50,559 bases of DNA from Bacteroidales bacterium (lineage in GTDB: Bacteria; Bacteroidota; Bacteroidia; Bacteroidales; Muribaculaceae), in NCBI GenBank assembly GCA_020860515.1, contig JAJBUG010000031.1:1-50559 (forward strand). The letters run 5' to 3'. Shown here in pieces: positions 1 to 7,478 of the stretch; the first letter of the stretch is position 1; the number at the start of each line of letters is the position of its first letter. A program made the translations under genes and the position numbers. Under the pieces are notes generated by a model. The model saw only the letters and a list, made by a program, of their open reading frames with translations. It was not told the origin of the DNA and ran no database searches.

Positions 1-353
1 CAAATAAGTAAATATTCAGATTAAAATTAAATTATGATATTGTATTTGCCAACCCCGTAGGGGTTGTTTCTAATAGCCTGAATTAGGAATCTTCCAATCC
101 AACCCCGTAGGGGTTGTTTCTCAATAACTTAACAACCCCTACGGGGTTGGAGAGAAGGGGAAATGCCAATAGGCTAATTGAAAGAATCCCTACGGGATTC
201 AAGGATAAGAATAGTTTAAATTTAATTCGGCCTTATACTTACATTGTTTAATCTAAATTATGTAAGTAAATATTCAGATTAAAATTAAATTATAATATTG
301 TATTTGCCAACCCCGTAGGGAGTTGTTTCAAATAGCTATAACTTTAGTAAAAT
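1..353. repeat. Palindromic repeat cluster with a 66-bp direct duplication
   Basis: No gene is seen here. A short palindrome of the form CAACCCC-GTA-GGGGTTG occurs at about 49-65 and 99-115, in opposite orientation at 134-150, as a variant (GAATCCC-TAC-GGGATTC) at 184-200, and with a one-base insertion at about 307-324. The block at 5-70 is repeated at 263-329 with one substitution and one insertion, so the palindrome was copied together with about 45 bp of AT-rich flank. The spacing is irregular and there are no spacers of constant length, so this is not CRISPR. It may act as a terminator or mRNA-stability element for a gene left of the window, or be a REP-like family. No REP-associated transposase is visible. 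Confidence 0.75.
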
Positions 354-1091
354 ATGATTGATTTTGAGAAGAGTGGGGGACTGGTCCCCGTGATTGTGCA
401 AGATGATTGCACCCTTAAGGTGCTGATGCTCGGGTATATGAACCCTGAGGCTTACGAGAAAACTGTGACTGAAGGGCGAGTAACCTTCTACAGCCGCAGT
501 CGGCAATGCCTATGGACTAAAGGCGAAACCAGTGGCAACTTCTTAGATGTGGTGTCGATTGCGCCCGACTGCGACAATGATGCGCTGCTGATTCGTGCTA
601 CGCCCCATGGCCCTACTTGCCACACTGGCAAGGTAAGCTGCTTCGATGCCGAGCTGCCTCATGCTCAGGCTTGCCGGGCGGAGGGTGCTGGCGGAACTGC
701 CGCCATTGCCAAGGCTGAAGGCAAGGCTACAGCCAAGGCCGAAGGCAGGGGCTTCGAAGAGATGACTGCTGAGGAACCAAAGCCATCAGCTGAATCGGCT
801 CTCAATTATCCCGAGGGTTTTATCCGCCGCCTGGGCCAGGTGATCAAGCAGCGCCATCAGGATATGCCCGAAGGCTCATATACAACCTACCTCTTCAACA
901 AAGGCATCAACAAGATGGCGCAAAAGGTAGGCGAAGAAGCTATTGAGACAGTAATCGAAGCGGTTGCCGACAATCAGGAGCGCCTGATTTATGAAGCAAG
1001 CGACCTGGTGTATCACCTGTTAGTGTTGCTTGAAGCTCGTGGCTTAGGCATTGCCGACATCGAGCGCGAGCTGCTCGCCCGTCATAAATAA
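354..1091 (+). CDS. hisIE: Bifunctional phosphoribosyl-AMP cyclohydrolase / phosphoribosyl-ATP pyrophosphatase
   Basis: This enzyme catalyses the second and third steps of histidine biosynthesis in the cytoplasm: PRATP to PRAMP (HisE domain), then opening of the adenine ring to ProFAR (HisI domain). The HisI domain covers roughly residues 1-104, with the metal-binding DCDND at 72-76 and the zinc-binding GPTCHTGKVSCF at 86-97. The HisE domain covers about 154-245 and shows KVGEEAIETVIEA and the following EASDLVYHLLVLL helix. Between them lies an unusually long, Ala/Lys/Gly/Glu-rich linker (about 105-153) with an imperfect internal repeat (AKAEGKAT, AKAEGRGF). The total of 245 aa is longer than the usual fused protein of about 200-210 aa, and the linker accounts for the excess. 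Other his genes are not in the window. The next gene has its own promoter starting at this gene's stop. Confidence 0.95.
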   Translation: MIDFEKSGGLVPVIVQDDCTLKVLMLGYMNPEAYEKTVTEGRVTFYSRSRQCLWTKGETSGNFLDVVSIAPDCDNDALLIRATPHGPTCHTGKVSCFDAELPHAQACRAEGAGGTAAIAKAEGKATAKAEGRGFEEMTAEEPKPSAESALNYPEGFIRRLGQVIKQRHQDMPEGSYTTYLFNKGINKMAQKVGEEAIETVIEAVADNQERLIYEASDLVYHLLVLLEARGLGIADIERELLARHK

Positions 1092-1122
1092 TTGTATATT
1101 TGGGAAAAAATGTGTAACTTTG
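1092..1122 (+). promoter_or_regulatory. Bacteroidetes-type promoter for the DUF5715-like gene
   Basis: TTG at 1092-1094 is followed after 20 nt by TAACTTTG at 1115-1122, matching the Bacteroidetes -33/-7 consensus with normal spacing. It begins at the hisIE stop codon and lies 17 nt upstream of the next ATG. Confidence 0.6.
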
Positions 1123-1138
1123 AGCTTTCAAAATAATT

Positions 1139-1963
1139 ATGGAAGCGAAAAAGAAGAAGAAAAGGAAGAAAAAACGCCGGTTAAAACCACACGTTTCAGG
1201 ATGTCTGATTGGCATCGTATCGGCTATCGCTGGTTCGATGGTCACTCTGTGGATTCAAGGTTGTGAAAATGACTTTGACGACAAGGGCGCGCCTCCAGTT
1301 AAGATTTTCAACACCAATGCCGACGACATTTCCTGCCTTTTCGAGGACCACCCCAATCCCTATCTGAATAAGTTTGACTCGATGCCTGATGATAACTGCG
1401 TAAGGATGAAAATCAACTATCTTGGCGCAAATCTGGGCAAAGTGTTCAACGATAGCAACCATGTGCATTTGGAGCCAGCGCGTCAGCTTGGGATTGAGCC
1501 TATTACAGATATCAATTCGGCTTGGAATCTGCGCAGGCCGATTGTGGAGATTGAAAGTTGTGAGGATTTCTATGTGGATGAGCTCACGCATAGTTATCCA
1601 TTCTTGGTGCCTGAGGCAGCTGACTTGCTCCACGAAATCGGACAGAACTTCAATCAGGCCCTGCGTGAGCGTGGAGGCGGCGACTACCGCATAAAGGTGA
1701 CGAGCGTGCTGCGCACACCTGAGACAGTGCGCAAACTGCGCCGAGTCAATCGCAATGCCACTGAGGAGAGCGCCCACCAATATGGCACCACCTTCGATAT
1801 CAGCTATGTGCAGTTTGCTTGTGACAACGTGAATGGCATACACCGCACCCAGGAGGATATGAAAAATCTGCTTGGCGAGGTGCTCAACGAACTCCGCAAC
1901 CAGGGCCGTTGTTATGTAAAGTACGAACGCAAACAAGGTTGTTACCATATCACCGTACGATAG
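1139..1963 (+). CDS. DUF5715 family membrane-anchored M15-like protein
   Basis: The 274-aa protein begins with a very basic cytoplasmic tail (residues 2-17 are almost all Lys/Arg). One hydrophobic segment (about 22-42, CLIGIVSAIAGSMVTLWI) then probably anchors the rest in the periplasm. The C-terminal half contains SVLRTPETVRKLRRVNRNA followed by SAHQYGTTFDISY. The latter resembles the SxHxxGxAxD zinc motif of M15 D,D-carboxypeptidases (VanY/DacB-like), with Thr-Phe where the family usually has one residue before Asp. I match it from memory to DUF5715, a Bacteroidales family. A peptidoglycan-related role is inference. It has its own promoter and is followed by a long inverted repeat. Confidence 0.7.
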   Translation: MEAKKKKKRKKKRRLKPHVSGCLIGIVSAIAGSMVTLWIQGCENDFDDKGAPPVKIFNTNADDISCLFEDHPNPYLNKFDSMPDDNCVRMKINYLGANLGKVFNDSNHVHLEPARQLGIEPITDINSAWNLRRPIVEIESCEDFYVDELTHSYPFLVPEAADLLHEIGQNFNQALRERGGGDYRIKVTSVLRTPETVRKLRRVNRNATEESAHQYGTTFDISYVQFACDNVNGIHRTQEDMKNLLGEVLNELRNQGRCYVKYERKQGCYHITVR

Positions 1964-2110
1964 ATTATGGTATTAAGTGTTAAGTATTAAGTATTAAGAA
2001 ATACTTAACATTAATAATGGTTGACAATATCATTAAGTATTTATCTAAAAAGAGTATTTCTTAAAACTTAATACTTAACACTTAATACCTAACATTTAAA
2101 CCTAAGATTT
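1964..2110. repeat. Self-complementary 7-mer array (GTATTAA type), 37-bp inverted arms
   Basis: The left arm (1969-2005) is built of GTRTTAA heptamers and the right arm (2053-2089) of their complements. The 37-nt arms pair with a single mismatch, separated by 47 nt. The array fills the gap between the DUF5715-like stop and the AsmA-like start, and the A/C-rich arm ends about 20 nt before the ATG. It may act as a terminator, attenuator or RNA-stability hairpin. Confidence 0.9.
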
Positions 2111-5100
2111 ATGCTGAGGGTAATTAAGATATTTTTTTGGGTAGTGTTAGCGGCTGCGCTGTTGGCATTTGGCCTGCTTGTGGGTGCTGTTAAGCTGCTC
2201 AAGCCCGAGCGACTTACCCCTCTCACTGAGGCAGTGGCCAACAAAATGCTCAATGCCGATGTGACCATCGGTAGAATGGAGCTAAAGATGAAAGCCAAGC
2301 ACCCATTCCTGAATATCGAGGTTGACAGCCTAACCATAGTCTGCCGCGACATCAAGAATCTCCCTAAGGCAGCCCGCGACACTCTGCCAGTTTGGGCTGA
2401 CACTCTGGTCAGCATCGACCGATTCTGCGGAGGCATAAACCTGGCCAAGCTTGCCACAGGGGGCATCTACCTCAACGATGTGGATATTGATGGCTTGCAA
2501 GCAAATCTGCTCATAGTCAATGATAAACTCAACAATTATTCTATCTACGAAAGCACCGACGAGGAAGAAACTGAAATTCCCGACATTCGCATTAAAAGCT
2601 TTGCTCTCAACAATCCCAAAATCATTCGTTACAGCGACCTCAGCACTGGCACCTATGCTGATGTGCGGCTCAACGAGGCGGACCTGCATAGCGAAAAAGA
2701 CACTTCGATTGATTATCCTATCTATGACCTTAAAGTCAAAACTAACCTGAAATCGCCCCTCCTGTCATTCTTGGATCAAAATGCCATTGACTTTGGATGC
2801 GACGGTGTTATAAATTGGGAATACAAGAAGCCCTACCATGTGGCGCTAAATGATTTTGCATTTACAGCCAACTTCCTCCGAGGCAAGCTGAATGCCGACC
2901 TGGAATTTGAAAAGGATATTATTCTCAACAGCTTTGATATTGCAATCGACCCGATTTCAATCAACGAGGCGCTTGACTGTTTGCCCGATGACCTGAAGCA
3001 GGACATCAGCATAGCCAAGGGTATGAAGACAGACCTTACTATCGGGCTAAATGTGGCTCTGAATGAGCCATATAATCTTGACACTGACCAAGTGCCTTAT
3101 GCATTTGTAGGCATCAACATACCTCAATGCTACTTCAAATGGCAGCAAGTGGATTTGCGCAAGTTGGCCCTTGACCTGGAAATTGACCTCAAAGGCAGCG
3201 ACTTCAATGCTGCCAAGGTGAGTATCAACAACTTCTTAGTGGCTGGGCCAGCCACAACCATTGAGCTAAAGGGCAAGCTGAGCAAACTAATGAGCGATCC
3301 GCTGTTCGATGGCAGCATCAATGGAAATGTGGTGCTGGAAAGACTTCCATCACAATTGACACAGTACCTCGATGGTGCCATGGCTAAAGGCACTATCGAG
3401 ATGAATACCACGTTGAAGCTGGCAAAGTCGATGCTGAGCCGCGATAACTTCCACAAAATTCGTGCTGAGGGCACCGTAGAGGGTAAGAACCTCTACTATT
3501 TGAGTGCTGACACACAATTGATGTTTGTGGCAGATAGGGTGCATGGCAAATTTGGCACTAATGAGAGTGGCACGATTTCACGCAAAAGCCGGCGCGACAC
3601 CAGCGTGACGCGCACGATGAATTACGACAGCCTCCTTACCGCCTCAGTAAGCGTGGACACTGCCCATATTCTTGCCGATGGCTTGAAGATGGACGTGATG
3701 GGCTTACGTCTGGGTGTGGGAGCGCAGAACAAGGGTGTAAGCTCAGATACAACGGCTATCATTCCCATGGGTGGCAGCCTCAAGGTGGACCGCTTTTCGC
3801 TGCTTTCGCTTAGCGATTCGGCTGTGTTCCGCTTGCGCGAGTTGGGTGGACGCATCACAATGCGTCGCTATAAAGGCGATGCCCATTTGCCCCTTTTCAT
3901 ACTCGATGCTGTCATCAAGCGCATGGCCACTGGCGACAATAGCACCCGATTTATGGTGAGCGATGCTCAATTGCATGCCCGAGTCAATAAATTGCCCGAC
4001 GATGGTCGTAGCCAAATCAGAAAACAAACCAAAGCTATTGCCGATTCAATCCAAAAGGCTCGACCCGACATTGCACCAGATTCGGTGTATGAATTGGCGC
4101 GAGAGATTCGCCGCGCCCGCACTCCCCAGACTGCACACAAGCGCATCCATGCCCAGCGCGATTCGGCTGATGTGGAAATCATGGATTGGGGCACTACGCG
4201 CGGAATGAGGCGATTCTTGCTCGACTGGAATGTGCGTGGCACATTGACCGCGCAGCGTGCAGGTCTGTTCACTTCTTCCTTCCCCGTTAGGAACAGGGTG
4301 GAGAATTTTAATTTGAAGTTCAACAACGACTCGATTGTGCTCGAAAATGTTGGCTATAAGGCTGGTCAGAGCGACTTCTTGATTTCGGGCAGCGTAAGCA
4401 ATCTCAAGCGTGCGCTCACTTCACGCCAAGGGCGGCAGCCCCTCAAGGTGGTATTCGACTTGCTGTCAGATACTATCAATGTCAACGAATTGGCTAATGC
4501 CTTCTTCACAGGTGCTGGCAGTGCTGGAGCAGCGCTGAAGGGCGACCTCGACGATGAGCAGGCTTTGGAGCATGACATAGAAGCAGTGCGTGCTGATTCT
4601 ACATCGGGCCCATTGCTGATACCGGTGAATATCGACGCTGAGTTCAATATGAAGGCCAACCATGTGCTTTATTCTGACTTCATTCTTGACAATCTCACTG
4701 GCAAGGCTCTGATGTACCAGGGCGCATTGAACCTAAGCGACCTGAGGGCTGCATCGAATGTGGGCAGTATTGACCTATCGGCTCTCTATGCGGCGCCTAC
4801 GGTCAAGGATATGCGCTTCGGCTTTGCCATGGACCTCAGGGACTTCAATATTCGCCATTTCCTCAACTTGGTGCCAGCAGTTGACAGCCTGATGCCGCTT
4901 ATGCGCGACCTCGGAGGCATAGTGGGGGCCACGATTGCGGCTACTTCGGAAGTCGATTCTGAGATGAACCTGGTGATGCCTACGTTGAATGCGGTAATCA
5001 ATATCTCGGGCGATTCTATCGTATTCTTGGACGAAGAAACTTTTAAGAAAATATCCAAGTGGCTAATGTTCAAGGATAAGCAGACCAATATGATCAAGCA

Positions 5101-5545
5101 TATGTCGGCTGAAATGGTTGTAGAGAACGATATGATGCAGATATTCCCATTTATGTTCGACTTCGACCGTTACACTCTTGGCGTGCAGGGACATAATGAC
5201 TTAGATATGAATTTCGATTATCATATAGCGGTGCTGAAGAGCCCGATACCATTTAAATTCGGCATCAATATCAAGGGCAATCCCGACGATTTCAAGGTGC
5301 GATTGGGCAAAGCGAGATTCAATCAGAAGGAGAGTATTGATCAGGTGGCAATTGCTGACACCACGCGTGTCAACCTGATCAAGCAGTTCCAGAATGTATT
5401 CCGCCGAGGGGTGCGCAACAGCGAATTTGCTCGTCTCAATATCAATCAACTGCCCACGGCTGCCAGCATCGACCTCAATTCTGACACAATCACTGCTGCA
5501 GATTCACTCTATTTCAAGCAGCAAGGCTTGCTTCCCGACCAATAA
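2111..5545 (+). CDS. AsmA-like inner-membrane-anchored protein
   Basis: This 1144-aa protein has one N-terminal transmembrane helix (about residues 3-30) followed by a segment typical of the AsmA family (LTPLTEAVANKMLNADVTIG). A very long region of repeated beta-strand pattern follows, ending with an AsmA C-terminal-like section (MKANHVLYSDFILDNLTGK; then FGINIKGNPDDFKVRLGKA near 1060). AsmA/TamB-type proteins sit in the periplasm and are linked to phospholipid transfer and outer-membrane assembly; here the role is inferred from family only. No frameshift is seen. A short Lys/Arg-rich stretch at about residues 640-690 (TPQTAHKRIHAQRD) probably interrupts the repeat domain. The HAD gene follows after 34 bp of repeat sequence. 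Confidence 0.85.
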   Translation: MLRVIKIFFWVVLAAALLAFGLLVGAVKLLKPERLTPLTEAVANKMLNADVTIGRMELKMKAKHPFLNIEVDSLTIVCRDIKNLPKAARDTLPVWADTLVSIDRFCGGINLAKLATGGIYLNDVDIDGLQANLLIVNDKLNNYSIYESTDEEETEIPDIRIKSFALNNPKIIRYSDLSTGTYADVRLNEADLHSEKDTSIDYPIYDLKVKTNLKSPLLSFLDQNAIDFGCDGVINWEYKKPYHVALNDFAFTANFLRGKLNADLEFEKDIILNSFDIAIDPISINEALDCLPDDLKQDISIAKGMKTDLTIGLNVALNEPYNLDTDQVPYAFVGINIPQCYFKWQQVDLRKLALDLEIDLKGSDFNAAKVSINNFLVAGPATTIELKGKLSKLMSDPLFDGSINGNVVLERLPSQLTQYLDGAMAKGTIEMNTTLKLAKSMLSRDNFHKIRAEGTVEGKNLYYLSADTQLMFVADRVHGKFGTNESGTISRKSRRDTSVTRTMNYDSLLTASVSVDTAHILADGLKMDVMGLRLGVGAQNKGVSSDTTAIIPMGGSLKVDRFSLLSLSDSAVFRLRELGGRITMRRYKGDAHLPLFILDAVIKRMATGDNSTRFMVSDAQLHARVNKLPDDGRSQIRKQTKAIADSIQKARPDIAPDSVYELAREIRRARTPQTAHKRIHAQRDSADVEIMDWGTTRGMRRFLLDWNVRGTLTAQRAGLFTSSFPVRNRVENFNLKFNNDSIVLENVGYKAGQSDFLISGSVSNLKRALTSRQGRQPLKVVFDLLSDTINVNELANAFFTGAGSAGAALKGDLDDEQALEHDIEAVRADSTSGPLLIPVNIDAEFNMKANHVLYSDFILDNLTGKALMYQGALNLSDLRAASNVGSIDLSALYAAPTVKDMRFGFAMDLRDFNIRHFLNLVPAVDSLMPLMRDLGGIVGATIAATSEVDSEMNLVMPTLNAVINISGDSIVFLDEETFKKISKWLMFKDKQTNMIKHMSAEMVVENDMMQIFPFMFDFDRYTLGVQGHNDLDMNFDYHIAVLKSPIPFKFGINIKGNPDDFKVRLGKARFNQKESIDQVAIADTTRVNLIKQFQNVFRRGVRNSEFARLNINQLPTAASIDLNSDTITAADSLYFKQQGLLPDQ

Positions 5546-5546
5546 A

Positions 5547-5613
5547 CCAAAGACTATAGACCAAAGACCAGATACACCAATGCCCAAAGACCATAGACCA
5601 GAGACGAAAGACC
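5547..5613. repeat. A/C-rich 7-mer array (CCAAAGA type) overlapping the HAD start
   Basis: Units such as CCAAAGA, CTATAGA, CCATAGA and CCAGAGA run head to tail from just after the AsmA-like stop into the first codons of the HAD gene. They encode the HAD N-terminus up to about residue 11. Only the A/C-rich arm is present in this gap; related reverse-complement sequence (TCTTTGG) occurs at the other end of the HAD gene. Confidence 0.75.
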
Positions 5614-6305
5614 AACCCTGGGGTGCACTACTCGATATGGATGGCACCCTCTATGATTCCATGCCTCACCATGCCGATGCGTGGAAAAAGATGGCTGATG
5701 ACAATGGAATAGTGGCTGACCGTGATGAATTTTTTATGTACGAGGGTCGCACAGGAGCGTCAACCATCAACATTCTTTTCAATCGGCAATTCGGACGTGA
5801 TGCTACTCCCGATGAGGTGAAAGAGCTATATGGCCAGAAAAGCCGAAATTTCCGGGCTATGCCACCAGTGAATCCTATGCCTGGGGCTGCTGAGCTGTTG
5901 CGATTTTTGGAGGCCGAGGGGGTAAGGAGAGTGCTGGTTACAGGCAGCGGGCAGTCGAGTCTTATCTCGCGCCTCGATGCTGATTATCCTGGAGCTTTTT
6001 TAGAAGGAATGAGAATCACAGCGGCCAATACCGAGCATAGCAAGCCTCATCCTGACCCTTACCTTAAGGCAATGGAGCTGGCTGGCGTGGATGCAGCTCA
6101 TGCCATAGCCTTTGAGAATGCACCGCTGGGTGTGGAATCTGCAGCGCGTTCGGGTGCTTTCACAGTGGCGGTGGCTACGGGACCTATCCCAAAGGAGGCC
6201 CTGTATGAAGCGGGCGCACACATTGTGTATGATTCCATGCCGCAGTGTGCCAAATTCTTTCCTCAGTTGTTTAATAAAATAAAGTCTTTGGTATTTAGTC
6301 TTTAG
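5580..6305 (+). CDS. HAD superfamily phosphatase, beta-phosphoglucomutase-like (subfamily IA)
   Basis: The protein is 241 aa if it starts at the ATG at 5580. An open frame extends further upstream, but only within the AsmA-like gene. HAD motif I is DMDGTLYDS (about 19-27), with the nucleophile Asp and the acid/base Asp. Motif II is VTGSGQS, the motif III lysine lies in SKPHPDPYLKA, and motif IV is FENAPLGVESAARSG, where many relatives have EDS. The four-helix cap between motifs I and II (about 30-95) fits beta-phosphoglucomutase or sugar-phosphate phosphatases. The substrate is unknown. The first dozen residues (PKDHRPETKDQ) and the last few (SLVFSL) are encoded by repeat units, so both gene ends appear to have been reshaped by array growth. 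Confidence 0.85.
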   Translation: MPKDHRPETKDQPWGALLDMDGTLYDSMPHHADAWKKMADDNGIVADRDEFFMYEGRTGASTINILFNRQFGRDATPDEVKELYGQKSRNFRAMPPVNPMPGAAELLRFLEAEGVRRVLVTGSGQSSLISRLDADYPGAFLEGMRITAANTEHSKPHPDPYLKAMELAGVDAAHAIAFENAPLGVESAARSGAFTVAVATGPIPKEALYEAGAHIVYDSMPQCAKFFPQLFNKIKSLVFSL

Positions 6306-6361
6306 TCTTTAGTCTTTAGTCCAGAGACCAAATACCAAATACCAAATACCAAATACCAAAG
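6282..6361. repeat. 7-mer array: four TTTAGTC then four CAAATAC
   Basis: TTTAGTC is repeated four times at 6294-6321 and CAAATAC four times at 6329-6356, joined by CAGAGAC. The HAD stop codon (TAG, 6303-6305) lies inside the second TTTAGTC unit. The arms are partly complementary (CTTTGGTATTT at about 6285-6295 against the closing AAATACCAAAG). The A/C-rich arm ends about 20 nt before the aroB ATG. Confidence 0.9.
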
Positions 6362-6382
6362 AAAACCAAAGCCCAATATGTT

Positions 6383-7450
6383 ATGGAACAGAAAATAATA
6401 TATACCAATTTGGTAATCGAGGCTATCGACGACCTGGTGGCTTCGCTCAATGCACCCAATGTGTTTTTGTTGGTCGATGTCAACACAGCCCAATTCGTGC
6501 TCCCCATCCTGAAACAGTCGGAGACTGTGCAGAATGCCCAAATCATTACTGTACCCAGCGGCGATGTCAACAAGACTATCAATGCATTGCAACAGATTTG
6601 GAAGGAGCTTAGCAACAACGGTGCCTCGCGCAAGTCGGTCATCATCAATGTTGGCGGGGGCGTAATCACCGATATTGGCGGTTTTGCGGCCGCTACATTC
6701 AAGCGCGGTATCCGTTTTATAAATCTTCCCACCACGCTGCTTGGCGCAGTAGATGCAGCCGTAGGTGGCAAAACAGGCATCAACTTCAATGGCCTGAAAA
6801 ATGAGATAGGAGCCTTTGCAGAGGCTGAGGCTGTGATTATCTCAACGCTCTTCTTCAACACTCTGCCTGAGCAGCAATTGCTTTCGGGCTATGCCGAGAT
6901 GCTGAAGCATGGATTGCTCGATGACAAGCAGACCTTTGCCGACTTGATGAAATACGATATCACCCAGCAGCCAGTGGCACTCGACGCATTGTTGCATCTG
7001 ATTGAGAAGAGCGTGCAAGTAAAGCAGAATATCGTTAGCAGCGACCCATTTGAAACTGGCTATCGCAAGGCTCTCAACCTGGGCCATACTATCGGCCATG
7101 CCTTCGAAAGCTTCGCTATGAACGATCGCAAGTCGCCAATTCCTCACGGCTATGCTGTGGCTTGGGGCTTGGTTGTAGAATTGGTGCTTAGCCACATGAA
7201 GCTCAATTTCCCGGCTGAGACATTGCATCAGTTTGCACAGTATGTAAAGAACCACTATGGCTATTTCGACATCACATGCAAGGATTATCCCAAGCTGCTT
7301 GAGCTGATGGGGCATGACAAAAAAAATGCCACCGCCGACGCTATCAACTTTACCTTGCTTAGCGACATCGGTGACATTCATATCAATCAGACATGTACGC
7401 CTGATGAAATCAAATCAGCCCTGGATATCTATCGCGATTTAATAGCATAA
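6383..7450 (+). CDS. aroB: 3-dehydroquinate synthase
   Basis: This is the second enzyme of the shikimate pathway, converting DAHP to 3-dehydroquinate with NAD+ and a divalent metal in the cytoplasm. The 355-aa length is normal for the family. Visible signatures are the nucleotide-binding NVGGGVITDIGGFAA (about 90-105), the PTTLLGAVDAAVGGKTGIN segment (about 116-134), the metal ligand in GYAEMLKHG, and the metal-binding His residues in LNLGHTIGHAFE and in the later IPHGYAVAWG. aroC, a later step of the same pathway, lies 34 kb away in this window. A strong hairpin terminator follows directly. Confidence 0.96.
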   Translation: MEQKIIYTNLVIEAIDDLVASLNAPNVFLLVDVNTAQFVLPILKQSETVQNAQIITVPSGDVNKTINALQQIWKELSNNGASRKSVIINVGGGVITDIGGFAAATFKRGIRFINLPTTLLGAVDAAVGGKTGINFNGLKNEIGAFAEAEAVIISTLFFNTLPEQQLLSGYAEMLKHGLLDDKQTFADLMKYDITQQPVALDALLHLIEKSVQVKQNIVSSDPFETGYRKALNLGHTIGHAFESFAMNDRKSPIPHGYAVAWGLVVELVLSHMKLNFPAETLHQFAQYVKNHYGYFDITCKDYPKLLELMGHDKKNATADAINFTLLSDIGDIHINQTCTPDEIKSALDIYRDLIA

Positions 7451-7475
7451 AAAAGGCGCCCATTGGGCGCCTTTT
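7451..7475. terminator. Bidirectional rho-independent terminator between aroB and the EIIC gene
   Basis: An 11-bp perfect stem, AAAAGGCGCCC with GGGCGCCTTTT, has a 3-nt loop and flanking A and T runs on both sides. It sits exactly between two converging genes and should work in both directions. Confidence 0.9.
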
Positions 7476-7478
7476 CTT

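Noticed and set aside
1..353. CRISPR array at the left edge
   Set aside because: The repeats are short palindromes with variable spacing and orientation, and one large direct duplication. There are no uniform spacers and no cas genes.
5394..5579. N-terminal extension of the HAD protein
   Set aside because: The frame lies inside the AsmA-like coding sequence and then in repeat units. HAD motif I starts about 18 residues after the ATG at 5580.
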